DNA of 64,000 nt, taken from assembly GCA_036251205.1 (NCBI GenBank), contig CP133958.1:930001-994000 (forward strand). The letters run 5' to 3'. The translations under genes and the position numbers were made by a program. Below, in pieces: positions 36,718-46,812 of this stretch (position 1 is its first letter; the number at the start of each line of letters is the position of its first letter). A model generated the notes under the pieces. That model did not search any database. It saw only the letters and a list, made by a program, of their open reading frames with translations, and was not told the origin of the DNA. The stretch comes from Orbaceae bacterium BiB (lineage in GTDB: Bacteria > Pseudomonadota > Gammaproteobacteria > Enterobacterales > Orbaceae).

Positions 36718-36740
36718 AACGGTCGCATAATGCGACCGTT
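36718..36740 (-). terminator. Hairpin between pal and cpoB
   Basis: A 10-bp perfect stem (AACGGTCGCA / TGCGACCGTT) with a 3-base loop, 28 bases after the pal stop codon. On the minus strand it is followed by GTTGTTTC, a weak U-rich tail, so it may attenuate rather than fully terminate. Confidence 0.6.
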
Positions 36741-36768
36741 AAACTAATATATTTTTGTAATGATTGAA

Positions 36769-37251
36769 TTAATAAACAATTACTGCACGACGGTTTTTCT
36801 CATAAGCTTGTTCATCGTGACCTAATACTGCTGGTTTTTCTTTACCATAAGAAACAATAGTCATCTGATTAGCAGAAACACCACGTCCTTGTAAATAAGC
36901 TTTAACAGCAGCAGCTCGGCGTTCACCTAAAGCAATGTTATATTCTGGAGTACCTCGTTCATCCGCGTGCCCTTCAATAACAACATTAAACGATGGATGT
37001 GCGCGTAAAAATTCAGCATGTGTATCTAATGCTCTAGCGAAATCAGGTTTAATATTATATTTATCAAAATCGAAATAAACAGTATTAGCTGCTTGTAATT
37101 GCTGAAGTTGTTGTGCTTCAGTTAAGTTACCAAAAGCACCGTTCGCACCATTTGCACCATTCATAGATTTATCTGATGTTGACGTACAAGCTGTTGCAGC
37201 GATTAATGGAAGAACGATTACTGCGCCTTTAATTAATTTTAAAAATTGCAT
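36769..37251 (-). CDS. pal: Pal, peptidoglycan-associated lipoprotein
   Basis: A 160-aa protein from ATG 37,251, chosen because AAAAGGAGTAATAAA precedes it and it begins the lipoprotein signal [15 protein letters not shown], with the lipobox A-T-A-C. The OmpA-like peptidoglycan-binding domain follows: [35 protein letters not shown] (diaminopimelate-binding Asp and Arg region) and [15 protein letters not shown]. It anchors the outer membrane to peptidoglycan and binds TolB. A short Gly-Ala-Asn repeat lies after the lipidated Cys. Confidence 0.96.
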   Translation of the reverse strand: MQFLKLIKGAVIVLPLIAATACTSTSDKSMNGANGANGAFGNLTEAQQLQQLQAANTVYFDFDKYNIKPDFARALDTHAEFLRAHPSFNVVIEGHADERGTPEYNIALGERRAAAVKAYLQGRGVSANQMTIVSYGKEKPAVLGHDEQAYEKNRRAVIVY

Positions 37252-37401
37252 TTTATTACTCCTTTTATCTTTTATTATTGACCCTAAGAAAATTAGCTTT
37301 TTAGTCAATTAATCAAGATAACATGAGTAATTTTTAAAAGCTAAATTAGCTTAAATAAAACTTTTCCTACAAATATTTTACTCTAAATAAAGTAAAATAA
37401 A

Positions 37402-38700
37402 TTACAAATACGGGGACCAAGCAGGAAATTTAACCTGCCCATCAGTTCCAGGCAACTTAGCTTTAAAGTTACCATCAGTTGAAACTAAATTTAATATAGT
37501 TCCTAAACCTTGCGTTGAACTATAAATAATCATTGTCCCATTCGGCGCAATACTAGGTGTCTCATCTAAAAATGTATCAGTTAATTTTTGATAAGTATTT
37601 GATGAGATCTCATACTTAGTCACATTCTGAACCCCATTATTAGTGGAAATCATTGCAATAAAACTACCATCATTTGAAACTTCAGCATTCTGATTCTGAG
37701 AACCATCCCAAGTTAGTCGTTTTGGAGTCGAACCATCAATCGTTACGGTATAAATTTGTGGGCGCCCAGTCTGGTCAGAGGTATAAACTAATGTTTGATT
37801 ATCTGGCATCCAAGTTGCTTCAGTATTGTTACTGCGACCAAATGTTACTTGTTTAATTTTTTTTGTTGCAAGTTCCATTACGTATAAATTAAGACTGCCA
37901 TCTTTTGACAATGCAAACGCTAATTTAGATCCATCAGGAGAAAATGCAGGAGATCCGTTATGCTGAGGGAAATCGGCAATATTTTCGACAGCACCTGTCT
38001 CTAAAATTTTCATAACTAATACTGATTTACCACTTTCAAATGTTACATAAGCGATCTTTTTACCATCTGGAGACCATGCCGGCGACATTAAAGGCTGATT
38101 TGAACGATGAATAGTCACTTCATTGTAGCCATCATAATCGGAAACTCTTAATTCATGATTATATGGACCTTTATTCATTTTCACGACATAGGCAATACGA
38201 GTACGAAAAGCTCCTTTGATACCAGTCAAAGATTCAAATATTTCATCACTAGCCGTATGACCTGCATAGCGCAACCAACGCTCTTGAACTAAAAATTGAT
38301 TATCTTTTAAAATAGTCCCTGGATTATTCACTGTATCAACTAATTGATAGGAAACTAGATAGTTACCAGATGCATCTGGTTGAATTTGCCCTGTCACAAC
38401 AGCATCTATCCCTAATGCACTCCACTCTTTTGAAATAACTGATGATGCCGTTTCTGGTAGTTGTGGCATTCTTCGAGTTTCAATTGGATTAAACTTACCA
38501 CTATTACGTAAGTCAGAGGCAATAATTTCTTCAATATTTTGAGGCGCAGCACCATTGCCGGTCCACTTAAATGGTACAACAGCGATTGGTTTTGCCGCGT
38601 TCACACCATCAGTTATAATAATTCGGATATCAGCCATGGACATTGCTGCACTGCATAATAAAATGCAGCTAACCAAAAAATGATATACATGTCGCATCAT
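37402..38700 (-). CDS. tolB: TolB, periplasmic beta-propeller of the Tol-Pal system
   Basis: A 432-aa protein with signal peptide ([20 protein letters not shown], cleavage near SMA). An N-terminal alpha/beta domain precedes a six-bladed propeller whose blades show [33 protein letters not shown] and [15 protein letters not shown] motifs. It binds Pal and TolA and recycles Pal toward the septum. Spacing to pal (about 150 bases) is larger than within tolQRA. Confidence 0.96.
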   Translation of the reverse strand: MMRHVYHFLVSCILLCSAAMSMADIRIIITDGVNAAKPIAVVPFKWTGNGAAPQNIEEIIASDLRNSGKFNPIETRRMPQLPETASSVISKEWSALGIDAVVTGQIQPDASGNYLVSYQLVDTVNNPGTILKDNQFLVQERWLRYAGHTASDEIFESLTGIKGAFRTRIAYVVKMNKGPYNHELRVSDYDGYNEVTIHRSNQPLMSPAWSPDGKKIAYVTFESGKSVLVMKILETGAVENIADFPQHNGSPAFSPDGSKLAFALSKDGSLNLYVMELATKKIKQVTFGRSNNTEATWMPDNQTLVYTSDQTGRPQIYTVTIDGSTPKRLTWDGSQNQNAEVSNDGSFIAMISTNNGVQNVTKYEISSNTYQKLTDTFLDETPSIAPNGTMIIYSSTQGLGTILNLVSTDGNFKAKLPGTDGQVKFPAWSPYL

Positions 38701-38822
38701 TCTAAAATTCCTTACATTAATTTATTGTTCAAACACCCTTATCGGGGATAATCAAATCTTCACCTGCAATAGTATTGTCTCTGTATATTGATTTTGAATA
38801 GATCAAGATACAACTATATTTA

Positions 38823-39743
38823 TCACTTAGGTCTAAAATCAATAGTCATTTCTTTTACCTGCTGATATAACTGATCACTTTTCGGCTTTGGAAAAGTTGC
38901 AGCATTAGTTGCCGAAATGGCTTCACGACATAGAGTTGGATCCCCACCCTGAGCATCAACCTTCAATAATAATCCATCTGAAGCTATTTTAATTTTTAAT
39001 ACACAATTTTTGCCACTATACAATTTAGGATTAATAAACTTATTACTAATTGCATTGGTTATTTGTGATCTGAATTGATCTAACTCGCCTGTTGAGACAC
39101 CTTGTTGAGATTTTGGCACACTAGATGTTAACCCTCCAAGAATATCATCAAGATCTCGCTGTTTTTGCTGTTCATCTAAGGCTTTCTGTTTTGCCTCTTG
39201 TTGCGCTTTAAGCTTATCTTGTTTCTCTTTCTCTGCTTTTAAACGTTCTTGTTCTAAAACCTTTTTCTGCTTTTCTGCTTCTAATTTCACTTTTTCAGCT
39301 TCAGCTAACGCTTTTTGTTTCTCTTGCTCAGCTTTTTGGCGTTCAGCTTCAATTCGCTGTTTTTCAGCCAGAGCCTTAGCTGCAGCATCGGTTTCTTGTT
39401 TCTGTTTTTCAATAGCTAACAGTTTTTCTTTTTCTAACTCTTTTAATCGCTGCTGCTCAGCCAATTGTTGTTGTAAAGCTTGGGCTTGTTTTTCAATCTG
39501 TTGTTGCAGTTGTTGTTTAACTTGTTGACTGGAGAGTTGATGTTGAACCTGACGTTGATACTGTTGAGTCATAATAGCACTATCAACCATAATAGCGTCA
39601 ATTGATTCGCCTTGACTATTATTTGCAGCAGATGGCGATACATATTGCCATGCACTATAACCAAGTACAGCAATCAATACTATATGTAAAACTATTGAGG
39701 TTGTTAGTGCGCGACTAAACCTAGAATTTATCTTTTTTGGCAT
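38823..39743 (-). CDS. tolA: TolA, inner-membrane to periplasm energy-coupling protein
   Basis: About 306 aa from the ATG at 39,743 (MPKKINSRFSRALTTSIVLH); an in-frame TTG six codons earlier has no better signal. One N-terminal transmembrane helix (IVLHIVLIAVLGYSAWQYV, with the S-H-type interface to TolQR) is followed by a long Lys/Glu/Gln/Ala-rich helix (about residues 60-205). The C-terminal domain (LDQFRSQITNAISNKFINP, CVLKIKIASDGLLL) binds TolB and colicins/phage in relatives. Shorter than E. coli TolA (421 aa), mainly in the helical rod. Confidence 0.95.
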   Translation of the reverse strand: MPKKINSRFSRALTTSIVLHIVLIAVLGYSAWQYVSPSAANNSQGESIDAIMVDSAIMTQQYQRQVQHQLSSQQVKQQLQQQIEKQAQALQQQLAEQQRLKELEKEKLLAIEKQKQETDAAAKALAEKQRIEAERQKAEQEKQKALAEAEKVKLEAEKQKKVLEQERLKAEKEKQDKLKAQQEAKQKALDEQQKQRDLDDILGGLTSSVPKSQQGVSTGELDQFRSQITNAISNKFINPKLYSGKNCVLKIKIASDGLLLKVDAQGGDPTLCREAISATNAATFPKPKSDQLYQQVKEMTIDFRPK

Positions 39744-39852
39744 AAAGGCTATTGTAACCAAAGTGTAATAGACATTGTCTCATTTTTATTTAAAAATTTA
39801 TGCTTATTATATTGTTTTTATTTACTTATGGTAGAGGTAACAATAAATATAT

Positions 39853-40272
39853 TTACATCGGCTGTGTCATCAAGCCAACTGATTTGACACCCGCAGTCTG
39901 TAATAAATTTAATGCATTAATAATTTCTTCATAAGGAACATTTTTTGCTCCTCCTACCAAAAATACAGCCTTTTCATTGATTGCTAATTGTTGCTTAACT
40001 TCTGCAATAATTTGCTCTTTAGGTAAATCAGTTTGTCTATCTTGATCAATAATTAATGAATAAACGCCAATACCTGCAACCTCAATAATAATCGGTTTAT
40101 TATCTGAGGCTGCAACGGTTTTAGATTCTGACGCTTCAGGTAAATCAACTTCTACACTTTGACTAATAATAGGAGCTGTTGCCATAAAAATTAATACCAA
40201 AACTAATAATACATCTAGTAAAGGAACAATATTAATTTCAGTTTTAGTAGAATAACGCGATTTACGACTCAT
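39853..40272 (-). CDS. tolR: TolR, proton-channel subunit of the Tol motor
   Basis: A 139-aa ExbD/TolR-family protein with a single N-terminal transmembrane helix containing the conserved protonatable Asp (INIVPLLDVLLVLVLIFMAT). The periplasmic domain includes VEVDLPEA and the C-terminal dimerisation segment (VKSVGLMTQP). It works with TolQ to convert proton-motive force into TolA movement. Its start lies 5 bases beyond the tolQ stop. Confidence 0.96.
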   Translation of the reverse strand: MSRKSRYSTKTEINIVPLLDVLLVLVLIFMATAPIISQSVEVDLPEASESKTVAASDNKPIIIEVAGIGVYSLIIDQDRQTDLPKEQIIAEVKQQLAINEKAVFLVGGAKNVPYEEIINALNLLQTAGVKSVGLMTQPM

Positions 40273-40277
40273 CTTAA

Positions 40278-40958
40278 TTACTTCCTAATAGCCACAGCTT
40301 GACGTTGTAATATTGCGGAAAATTCGTCAATAAAGTTCAAATAGTCCTGTTCCATTCGACCAACTTTTAATGTTAGTCGATTAAATGCCATAACGGCAGG
40401 AATGGCTGCAAAAAGACCAATAGCTGTTGCAATTAAAGCTTCTGCGATCCCTGGTGCCACCATTTGTAACGTTGCTTGTTTAACAGCACCTAATGCAATA
40501 AATGCATGCATAATACCCCAAACAGTACCAAATAAACCAATATATGGGCTAATTGAGCCGACAGTACCTAAAAAAGGAATATTTTGCTCTAATGAATCTA
40601 GTTCTCTATTCATTGATAAACGCATGGCACGAGATGACCCATCAAGGGCAGCCTCAGGCATATTAGGGTTGATTTGAAATAATCGAGAAAACTCTTTAAA
40701 GCCAGAATAAAAAATATGCTCTGTTCCTGTGATATTTTCTTTATTTTTTTGCGCATCATTATAAAGAGTATTTAGCTCATCTGATGACCAAAACTTTTCA
40801 TCAAAAATCTCTATCTGCTTTTTCGCTTTATTCAAAATTCGACTACGTTGAAATATAATAGCCCAAGAAAAGACTGAAAACCCTAACAATAATAACATTA
40901 TACATTGAACTAAAAGACTAGCTCCAAGGAACAAATCAACAATATTCATATTTTCCAC
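40278..40958 (-). CDS. tolQ: TolQ, proton-channel subunit of the Tol motor
   Basis: A 226-aa MotA/TolQ/ExbB-family protein: three transmembrane helices ([20 protein letters not shown]; a second at [20 protein letters not shown]; a third at [20 protein letters not shown]), with the conserved Thr in the latter two. The large cytoplasmic loop lies between the first and second. It is immediately downstream of ybgC (adjacent stop and start) and upstream of tolR in a single operon. Confidence 0.96.
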   Translation of the reverse strand: MENMNIVDLFLGASLLVQCIMLLLLGFSVFSWAIIFQRSRILNKAKKQIEIFDEKFWSSDELNTLYNDAQKNKENITGTEHIFYSGFKEFSRLFQINPNMPEAALDGSSRAMRLSMNRELDSLEQNIPFLGTVGSISPYIGLFGTVWGIMHAFIALGAVKQATLQMVAPGIAEALIATAIGLFAAIPAVMAFNRLTLKVGRMEQDYLNFIDEFSAILQRQAVAIRK

Positions 40959-41357
40959 TTATAAAAACTCCGAAATAAATGTCTTAGGAAATACACAAGG
41001 CTTTTTTTTGTTGAGATCAACACAAGCAATTAATACTTCTGCTTCGCTATACAAGCGACCACTTTGATCAGTTATTTTTTGTTTGAAAACTAAAGATGCT
41101 CGACGAACATTATCAACAACACTATTTACTATTAGCAAATCATCTAAACGTGCAGGATAAATATAATCAATACTCATCTTTTTCACTACAAATGCCACAC
41201 CACTTTCTTCAAGCAAAACTTGCTGATTAATATTAGCTTGGCGGAGCATTTCTGTTCTAGCTCGTTCATAAAATGCCAAATAACGAGCATGATAAACAAC
41301 CCCACCGGCATCAGTATCTTCATAATAAACTCTAACTGGCCAATCAAACTTTTTCAT
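40959..41357 (-). CDS. ybgC: YbgC, acyl-CoA thioesterase of the tol operon
   Basis: A 132-aa hot-dog-fold thioesterase: VYYEDTDAGGVVYHARYLAF holds the catalytic Asp and the family signature Y-x-D-T-D-x-x-G-V-V-Y-H. The tail RLYSEAEVLIACVDLNKKKP is typical. It hydrolyses acyl-CoA/acyl-ACP and is associated with phospholipid synthesis near the Tol machinery. First gene of the operon; the promoter should lie in 41,358-41,570, where a Fur-like sequence is seen. Confidence 0.95.
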   Translation of the reverse strand: MKKFDWPVRVYYEDTDAGGVVYHARYLAFYERARTEMLRQANINQQVLLEESGVAFVVKKMSIDYIYPARLDDLLIVNSVVDNVRRASLVFKQKITDQSGRLYSEAEVLIACVDLNKKKPCVFPKTFISEFL

Positions 41358-41480
41358 AAAACTAACTCTTTTTTACCGTGCATTATATACCGATTAATTC
41401 GAAATAAAACAGCTAGCAAATAAACAATTTTTCTAATAGTGCTAGTCAATGAACCCCATAATATATAACACAAGTCAAAT

Positions 41481-41499
41481 AAAAACAATTATCATTATC
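41481..41499 (-). promoter_or_regulatory. Possible Fur box upstream of ybgC-tol
   Basis: On the minus strand GATAATGATAATTGTTTTT matches the first 12 bases of the classic 19-bp Fur consensus exactly and about 15 of 19 overall. It lies ~125 bases upstream of ybgC. In this AT-rich background chance similarity is likely enough that confidence is low. Confidence 0.35.
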
Positions 41500-41579
41500 A
41501 ACAAATAAATAAGTTATCAATTACACTAGGATAATAGTAAAAGTCTATTATAGAAGATAATAACGATAGGTGAATAAAA

Positions 41580-41595
41580 CCCGCACATGTGCGGG
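41580..41595 (-). terminator. Rho-independent terminator after uspF
   Basis: A perfect 16-bp palindrome CCCGCACATGTGCGGG, followed on the minus strand by TTTTATT, 8 bases after the uspF stop. A tight hairpin with U-rich tail. Confidence 0.8.
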
Positions 41596-41603
41596 TAAAA
41601 TTA

Positions 41604-42032
41604 TTATCGAATAACTAATACGGATGTTTTAGCATGCCTAACAACGGCTGCGGCATTAGAACCAAGTAGATGAGAAGAGATATTAGGTCTTCTTGAACCC
41701 AGAATAATTAAATCTGGCATTAATTCGCCAGCGATTGTCAATATTTCATCACGAGGATTACCAAATGCAATAGCACTCGATAAACGATCTTTTGGTAAAT
41801 CAATGGTTTTAATTAATTCAGCCAACCACTTTTCAGCTTGAATCGTCGCTTTATCTTTAAACTCTTCAAAACCAAATGAATAAGCATTAACAATGGCTGA
41901 TGCTACTGGTAGCACATGGAAAAGTTTAACTTTGGCATTAGATAATTTTGCTAAATATTCGACATGAGGAAGTACTTTTTTAGTTAAGTCTTTTTCCACT
42001 ATATCAATAGGAACTAGAATAGATTGGTACAT
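41604..42032 (-). CDS. uspF: Universal stress protein, UspF/UspG type
   Basis: A 142-aa single-domain Usp: MYQSILVPIDI at the start and a C-terminal ATP-binding loop ILGSRRPNISSHLLGSNAAA followed by VVRHAKTSVLVIR. The GS-x-RP-x(5)-LLGSNAAAVVRHA form is that of E. coli UspF (and UspG) rather than UspA. Such proteins bind ATP and help adhesion and stress survival. It is monocistronic, with an own terminator and a GGGGGATACA ribosome-binding region. Confidence 0.85.
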   Translation of the reverse strand: MYQSILVPIDIVEKDLTKKVLPHVEYLAKLSNAKVKLFHVLPVASAIVNAYSFGFEEFKDKATIQAEKWLAELIKTIDLPKDRLSSAIAFGNPRDEILTIAGELMPDLIILGSRRPNISSHLLGSNAAAVVRHAKTSVLVIR

Positions 42033-42138
42033 TGTATCCCCCTTGTTTTAGCTTGTTATAAGCTGTTAGCTATATAATATACCGACCAAAAATCAATAAA
42101 TAGTCCAATTAAGCTAAATTGAACTATCTGTATAATTT

Positions 42139-43065
42139 TTAATCATCACCATAACCAAGGCTACGTAATGCTCTCTCATCATCCGCCCAACCAGCCTTAA
42201 CTTTAACCCATAATTCAAGATGAACTTTTGTTTGGAAAAACTCTTGCATATCTTTACGTGCTTCGATACCAATTTGTTTAATTTTTTCACCTTTATTACC
42301 AATAACCATTTTTTTCTGACCATCTCGTTCGACTAAAATCAGACCATTAATGTGATACATACCGGTTTTTTCATCAACTTTAAACTGCTCAATTTCAACA
42401 GTAACAGAATAAGGTAATTCATCCCCTAGAAAACGCATCAATTTTTCACGAATCATTTCAGAAGCCATAAAACGTTGTGATCGATCTGTAATGTAATCTT
42501 CCGGAAAATGGTGTTCTCCTTCAGGTAAGTGTTTATCAACTACCGCTTTAATAATATCGATTCCCTCACCTTTTTCAGCGCTAATAGGAATAATATCCAT
42601 AAATTTATATTTTTGGCTAATTTCTTGAATATGTGGTAATAATTTTGTCTTATCTTGTACATTATCAATCTTATTAATAATTAATAATACGGGACATTTG
42701 ACATCGGCTAACTTGTTAAGAACCATTTCATCGTCATCAGTCCAGTGGGTACCTTCTACAACAAACAAAATCAACTCAACATGCCCAATTGAACTACTTG
42801 CAGCTCTATTCATTAAGCGATTAATTGCTCGTTTTTCCTCAATATGTAACCCAGGAGTGTCAATATAGATTACTTGGTTGTTACCCTGTGTATCAATACC
42901 TAAGATTCGATGACGAGTAGTTTGTGCTTTACGAGAAGTAATAGAAATCTTTTGCCCAAGTATTTGATTTAGTAGGGTTGATTTACCCACATTAGGACGT
43001 CCAACGATGGCAACAAAGCCACAGTGAGATGTATTTTGATTATTATTCATATTTTGATGCATCAT
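42139..43065 (-). CDS. era: Era, ribosome-assembly GTPase
   Basis: A 308-aa protein: G1 [13 protein letters not shown]2 TTRHRILG, G3 DTPGLH, G4 NKID, then a KH RNA-binding domain ([20 protein letters not shown]) near the C-terminus. It binds the 3' end of 16S rRNA during 30S maturation. Its ATG overlaps the rnc stop (ATGA), keeping the classic rnc-era coupling; recO, which usually follows era, is instead at 55.4 kb. Confidence 0.97.
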   Translation of the reverse strand: MMHQNMNNNQNTSHCGFVAIVGRPNVGKSTLLNQILGQKISITSRKAQTTRHRILGIDTQGNNQVIYIDTPGLHIEEKRAINRLMNRAASSSIGHVELILFVVEGTHWTDDDEMVLNKLADVKCPVLLIINKIDNVQDKTKLLPHIQEISQKYKFMDIIPISAEKGEGIDIIKAVVDKHLPEGEHHFPEDYITDRSQRFMASEMIREKLMRFLGDELPYSVTVEIEQFKVDEKTGMYHINGLILVERDGQKKMVIGNKGEKIKQIGIEARKDMQEFFQTKVHLELWVKVKAGWADDERALRSLGYGDD

Positions 43066-43763
43066 TTGATACCTAAATTATCTATTGCTGCTTGAGCAGC
43101 GGCTTGTTCTGCTTTACGTCGGTTAACACCACGTCCAAAATATTGACCATTATCATGATCTAATTTACATTGAATAACAAATTCTTGTTCATGATCACTA
43201 CCGATCACTTCTACTATCAAGTAAACAGGTCTTGCTTGATGAATACCTTGCAAATATTCTTGCAAACGTGTTTTGGGATCTTTTTGTTTTATCCCTGGTT
43301 GAATCTCTTTTAATCGACTTTGATACCAAGTCAAAATAAGTTGTTTTGTAATATTAATATCACTATCTAAATAAGTTGCCCCGATAATAGCTTCAACAGC
43401 ATCAGATATAATCGACTCTCGTCGATGACCACCACTTTTTAACTCCCCCTGCCCTAAAATTAGACATTCACCGATACCAAAGTCTTGACCAATTATTGCT
43501 AACATTTCACCACAAACAAGAGTTGAACGCATTTGGCTTAAATCGCCTTCATCAACATAGGGAAATTGGTTAAACAATGCTTCAGCAATAACAAAGCTCA
43601 ATATGGAATCACCTAAATACTCTAAGCGTTCATTATGCGATTTATCGGCACTACGATGGGTTAGGGCTCTCAATAATAGTGCTACGTCATTAAACTTATA
43701 ACCAATCTGTCGCTGTAATTTGATTAGACCTAATTCATTTGATTTCATGACTTTTTGACTCAT
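43062..43763 (-). CDS. rnc: Ribonuclease III
   Basis: A 233-aa protein with the RNase III signature [20 protein letters not shown] (catalytic Glu/Asp), a second acidic site at [14 protein letters not shown], and a C-terminal dsRNA-binding domain ([18 protein letters not shown] to [15 protein letters not shown]). It processes rRNA precursors and many mRNAs. Separated from lepB by a GC-rich hairpin, so rnc-era may have its own promoter or depend on read-through. Confidence 0.97.
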   Translation of the reverse strand: MSQKVMKSNELGLIKLQRQIGYKFNDVALLLRALTHRSADKSHNERLEYLGDSILSFVIAEALFNQFPYVDEGDLSQMRSTLVCGEMLAIIGQDFGIGECLILGQGELKSGGHRRESIISDAVEAIIGATYLDSDINITKQLILTWYQSRLKEIQPGIKQKDPKTRLQEYLQGIHQARPVYLIVEVIGSDHEQEFVIQCKLDHDNGQYFGRGVNRRKAEQAAAQAAIDNLGIK

Positions 43764-43818
43764 TACTCTAATAGTTGTACTCGTATTATTTAGTACTAAA
43801 TTTATTTTGGAGAAAACA

Positions 43819-43836
43819 GCGCCCGTTATCGGGCGC
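43819..43836 (-). terminator. GC-rich hairpin between lepB and rnc
   Basis: A 7-bp GC stem (GCGCCCG / CGGGCGC) with loop TTAT, followed on the minus strand by TGTTTTCTCC. It lies between the lepB stop and the rnc start. It could be an attenuator or a processing site for RNase III autoregulation. Confidence 0.55.
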
Positions 43837-43885
43837 CATAAAAAACAGTAATTATTATAATCACAGATTAAATATACTATTTAGT

Positions 43886-44881
43886 CTAGTTAACACCACC
43901 AATCCGACTAAATCGTATTCCTGTTGGCCACTCATTAGGCTGTTTATCAAAACTAACCCAAATTGCAGAGACTTTTCCTACAAAGTTCTTTTCAGGAACA
44001 AATCCCCAAAAACGGCTATCATCACTATTATCACGGTTATCACCCATCATAAAATAATAACCTTTAGGAACAACCCATTCACCAGGTTTTTGTCCAACTT
44101 GTTTATAAAAATCTTTTACACTATTGACTTGCATCGGTAATAGTAAAATATCGTGGGCCACATCCCCTAACGTTTCATTTCGTTTATTTAATGTGAACGC
44201 TAAAGAAGATCCATCTGTTGGTAAATTAAGATTATTATACTCTTCATTAGTATAAAAGTTAGCACTATTCTTACCGAAAACTTCAACCCAATCGCTTGCT
44301 GTAATTGGACCATAATTTAAATTTAGAGGAATGGTTTGTTGCCCTTCACAATTATCGCTAGTCACTTCGCATGCAGGATAAATTAGCAGTTCTTTAGTAT
44401 CAGCTTGATAAACAACCTTATCTCCAGGTAAACCAACAACTCTTTTAACAAAATCAATTGTAGGATGTCTAGGATCCTTAAATACAGCTATATCACCGCG
44501 TTGCGGCGTACCTGTTGGAATAATTGTCGTGTTAGTAATTGGATCTTTAATACCATAAGCATATTTTTGTACTGCAATAAAATCGCCGATTAATAAAGTT
44601 GGCATCATTGAACCAGATGGAATCTGAAAAGGCTCAAATATAAAAGATCTAATTACAAATACAACAAATAAAACAGGAAAAAAAGAAGCCATCGAATCTA
44701 CCCATTTTTTAGGGCGACCAACTTCTGCTAAAATCTTTCCATCAATTTTCCCATCGGTCTGTTTTCTAACTTCTTCAACTTTACGTTGTCTTTCTGGTTT
44801 CCACTTAAATTTTTCCAAAAACCATAATATTCCTGTCAAAAAAGTTGCTAATGTCAATATAATAGCGAACATTCCAGCCAT
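43886..44881 (-). CDS. lepB: Signal peptidase I (leader peptidase)
   Basis: A 331-aa membrane protease with two N-terminal transmembrane helices (residues ~3-20 and ~64-83). The catalytic Ser is in QIPSGSMMPTLLIGDFI and the Lys in FVKRVVGLPGDKV; the C-terminal signature GDNRDNSDDSRFWGFVP is present. It removes signal peptides of Sec and Tat substrates, including the giant adhesin in this window. It is 22 bases downstream of lepA, as usual. Confidence 0.97.
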   Translation of the reverse strand: MAGMFAIILTLATFLTGILWFLEKFKWKPERQRKVEEVRKQTDGKIDGKILAEVGRPKKWVDSMASFFPVLFVVFVIRSFIFEPFQIPSGSMMPTLLIGDFIAVQKYAYGIKDPITNTTIIPTGTPQRGDIAVFKDPRHPTIDFVKRVVGLPGDKVVYQADTKELLIYPACEVTSDNCEGQQTIPLNLNYGPITASDWVEVFGKNSANFYTNEEYNNLNLPTDGSSLAFTLNKRNETLGDVAHDILLLPMQVNSVKDFYKQVGQKPGEWVVPKGYYFMMGDNRDNSDDSRFWGFVPEKNFVGKVSAIWVSFDKQPNEWPTGIRFSRIGGVN

Positions 44882-44903
44882 GGTATTACCTCATTTAAAT
44901 TAA

Positions 44904-46700
44904 TTACTCTTTACCTACATGTAAAATAGCTAAGAACGCCTCTTGTGGTAATTCAACATTACCAACTTGTTTCATTCGTTTCTTACCATCTTTTTGTTTT
45001 TGTAGGAGTTTTTTCTTACGGCTAACATCGCCACCGTAACATTTTGCTAATACATTTTTACGTAGCTGTTTTACCGTAGAGCGAGCAATAATATGATTAC
45101 CAATTGCTGCCTGTATAGCAATATCAAACTGTTGACGAGGAATAAATTCTCTCATTTTTTCAACTAATTCACGCCCGCGATATTGAGCACTAGAACGGTG
45201 GATAATCAATGCTAAGGCATCAACTCGTTCAGAGTTAATTAATACATCAACTCTCACCATATCCGAAACCTGAAAACGTTTAAACCCATAATCAAGGGAT
45301 GCATATCCACGTGAGGTTGATTTTAATTTATCAAAAAAGTCTAAAACAACCTCGGCCATCGGAATTTCATAAGTTAATGCAACTTGATTACCATGATATA
45401 CCATATTAGTTTGCACACCGCGTTTTTCAACGCATAAAGTAATCACATTACCAAGGTAAGTCTGTGGTACTAAAATATTACACTCAGCAATCGGTTCTCT
45501 TAATTCTGCGATATTATTAACTGCTGGTAATTTTGACGGACTATCAATATAGAGCGTCTCATTAGAGGTAGTAAGCACCTCATAAACAACAGTTGGGGCG
45601 GTAGTAATTAAATCAAGATCATATTCCCGTTCTAAACGCTCTTGAATAATCTCCATATGCAATAGACCGAGGAATCCACAACGGAAACCAAATCCTAATG
45701 CACTAGAACTCTCTGGTTCATAAAATAATGACGCATCGTTTAGACTCAGTTTACCTAATGCATCACGAAACCCTTCATAATCATCAGAACTTGTCGGAAA
45801 TAATCCTGCATAAACTTGAGGTTTAACACGTTTAAAGCCTGGTAAAGCTTTGTCTGCTGGATTACGAGCAAGTGTTAACGTATCACCAACTGGTGCACCA
45901 AGAATATCTTTTATAGCACAAACAACCCAGCCAACTTCACCACACGCGAGCATTTCAGTATCAATTTGTTTTGGCGTAAAAATACCTAAACGGTCGACAT
46001 TATAAGTCATACCAGTACTCATAACTTTAATTTTATCGCCTTTGCGCAGTTCGCCATTTTTAACACGGATTAATGAGACAACGCCTAAATAGTTGTCAAA
46101 CCAAGAATCAATAATTAACGCTTGTAAAACAGCTGAACTATCACCCTCAGGAGGAGGAATATCTCGAACTAATCGTTCAAGAACATCAATAACTCCAACA
46201 CCTGTTTTAGCAGAGCAGCGTACGGCATCTGAAGCATCAATACCTACAATATCCTCAATTTCTTGAGCTACTCTCTCTGGTTCAGCTGCGGGTAAATCGA
46301 TTTTATTCAGCACTGGCACTACTTCAAGATTCATATCAATCGCTGTATAGCAGTTAGCCAATGTTTGAGCTTCAACACCTTGACCAGCATCAACCACTAA
46401 TAAAGCACCTTCACATGCTGCGAGTGAACGAGAAACCTCATAAGAAAAGTCGACATGACCGGGAGTATCAATAAAGTTAAGTTGATATGTCTGACCATCT
46501 TTTGCATGATAATCAAGAGTCACACTCTGAGCTTTAATTGTAATGCCTCGTTCTCGTTCTAAATCCATTGAATCAAGAACTTGAGCTTCCATTTCGCGAT
46601 CGGATAATCCTCCACAAATTTGGATAATACGGTCTGATAAAGTTGATTTGCCGTGATCAATATGGGCAATAATTGAAAAATTTCGGATATTTTTATTCAT
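44904..46700 (-). CDS. lepA: LepA (EF-4), translation GTPase
   Basis: A 598-aa protein of standard length. GTPase motifs: [14 protein letters not shown] (G1), RGIT (G2), DTPGHVDF (G3), NKIDLP (G4). Domains II, III and V follow, then the LepA-specific C-terminal domain ([18 protein letters not shown]-like basic end). It back-translocates or remodels ribosomes and aids initiation/biogenesis. First gene of lepA-lepB; lies after rseB, with rseC missing from the usual position. Confidence 0.97.
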   Translation of the reverse strand: MNKNIRNFSIIAHIDHGKSTLSDRIIQICGGLSDREMEAQVLDSMDLERERGITIKAQSVTLDYHAKDGQTYQLNFIDTPGHVDFSYEVSRSLAACEGALLVVDAGQGVEAQTLANCYTAIDMNLEVVPVLNKIDLPAAEPERVAQEIEDIVGIDASDAVRCSAKTGVGVIDVLERLVRDIPPPEGDSSAVLQALIIDSWFDNYLGVVSLIRVKNGELRKGDKIKVMSTGMTYNVDRLGIFTPKQIDTEMLACGEVGWVVCAIKDILGAPVGDTLTLARNPADKALPGFKRVKPQVYAGLFPTSSDDYEGFRDALGKLSLNDASLFYEPESSSALGFGFRCGFLGLLHMEIIQERLEREYDLDLITTAPTVVYEVLTTSNETLYIDSPSKLPAVNNIAELREPIAECNILVPQTYLGNVITLCVEKRGVQTNMVYHGNQVALTYEIPMAEVVLDFFDKLKSTSRGYASLDYGFKRFQVSDMVRVDVLINSERVDALALIIHRSSAQYRGRELVEKMREFIPRQQFDIAIQAAIGNHIIARSTVKQLRKNVLAKCYGGDVSRKKKLLQKQKDGKKRMKQVGNVELPQEAFLAILHVGKE

Positions 46701-46812
46701 ATCAATTATTTTAGTTAATTTTCTGTAAGTTTAATAGATGCGTTAAATTAAGCTCAGCATTCTACACATTAATCGGCTTGAAGCATAGTATTTTGGCCGT
46801 TTTTTGTCATGG

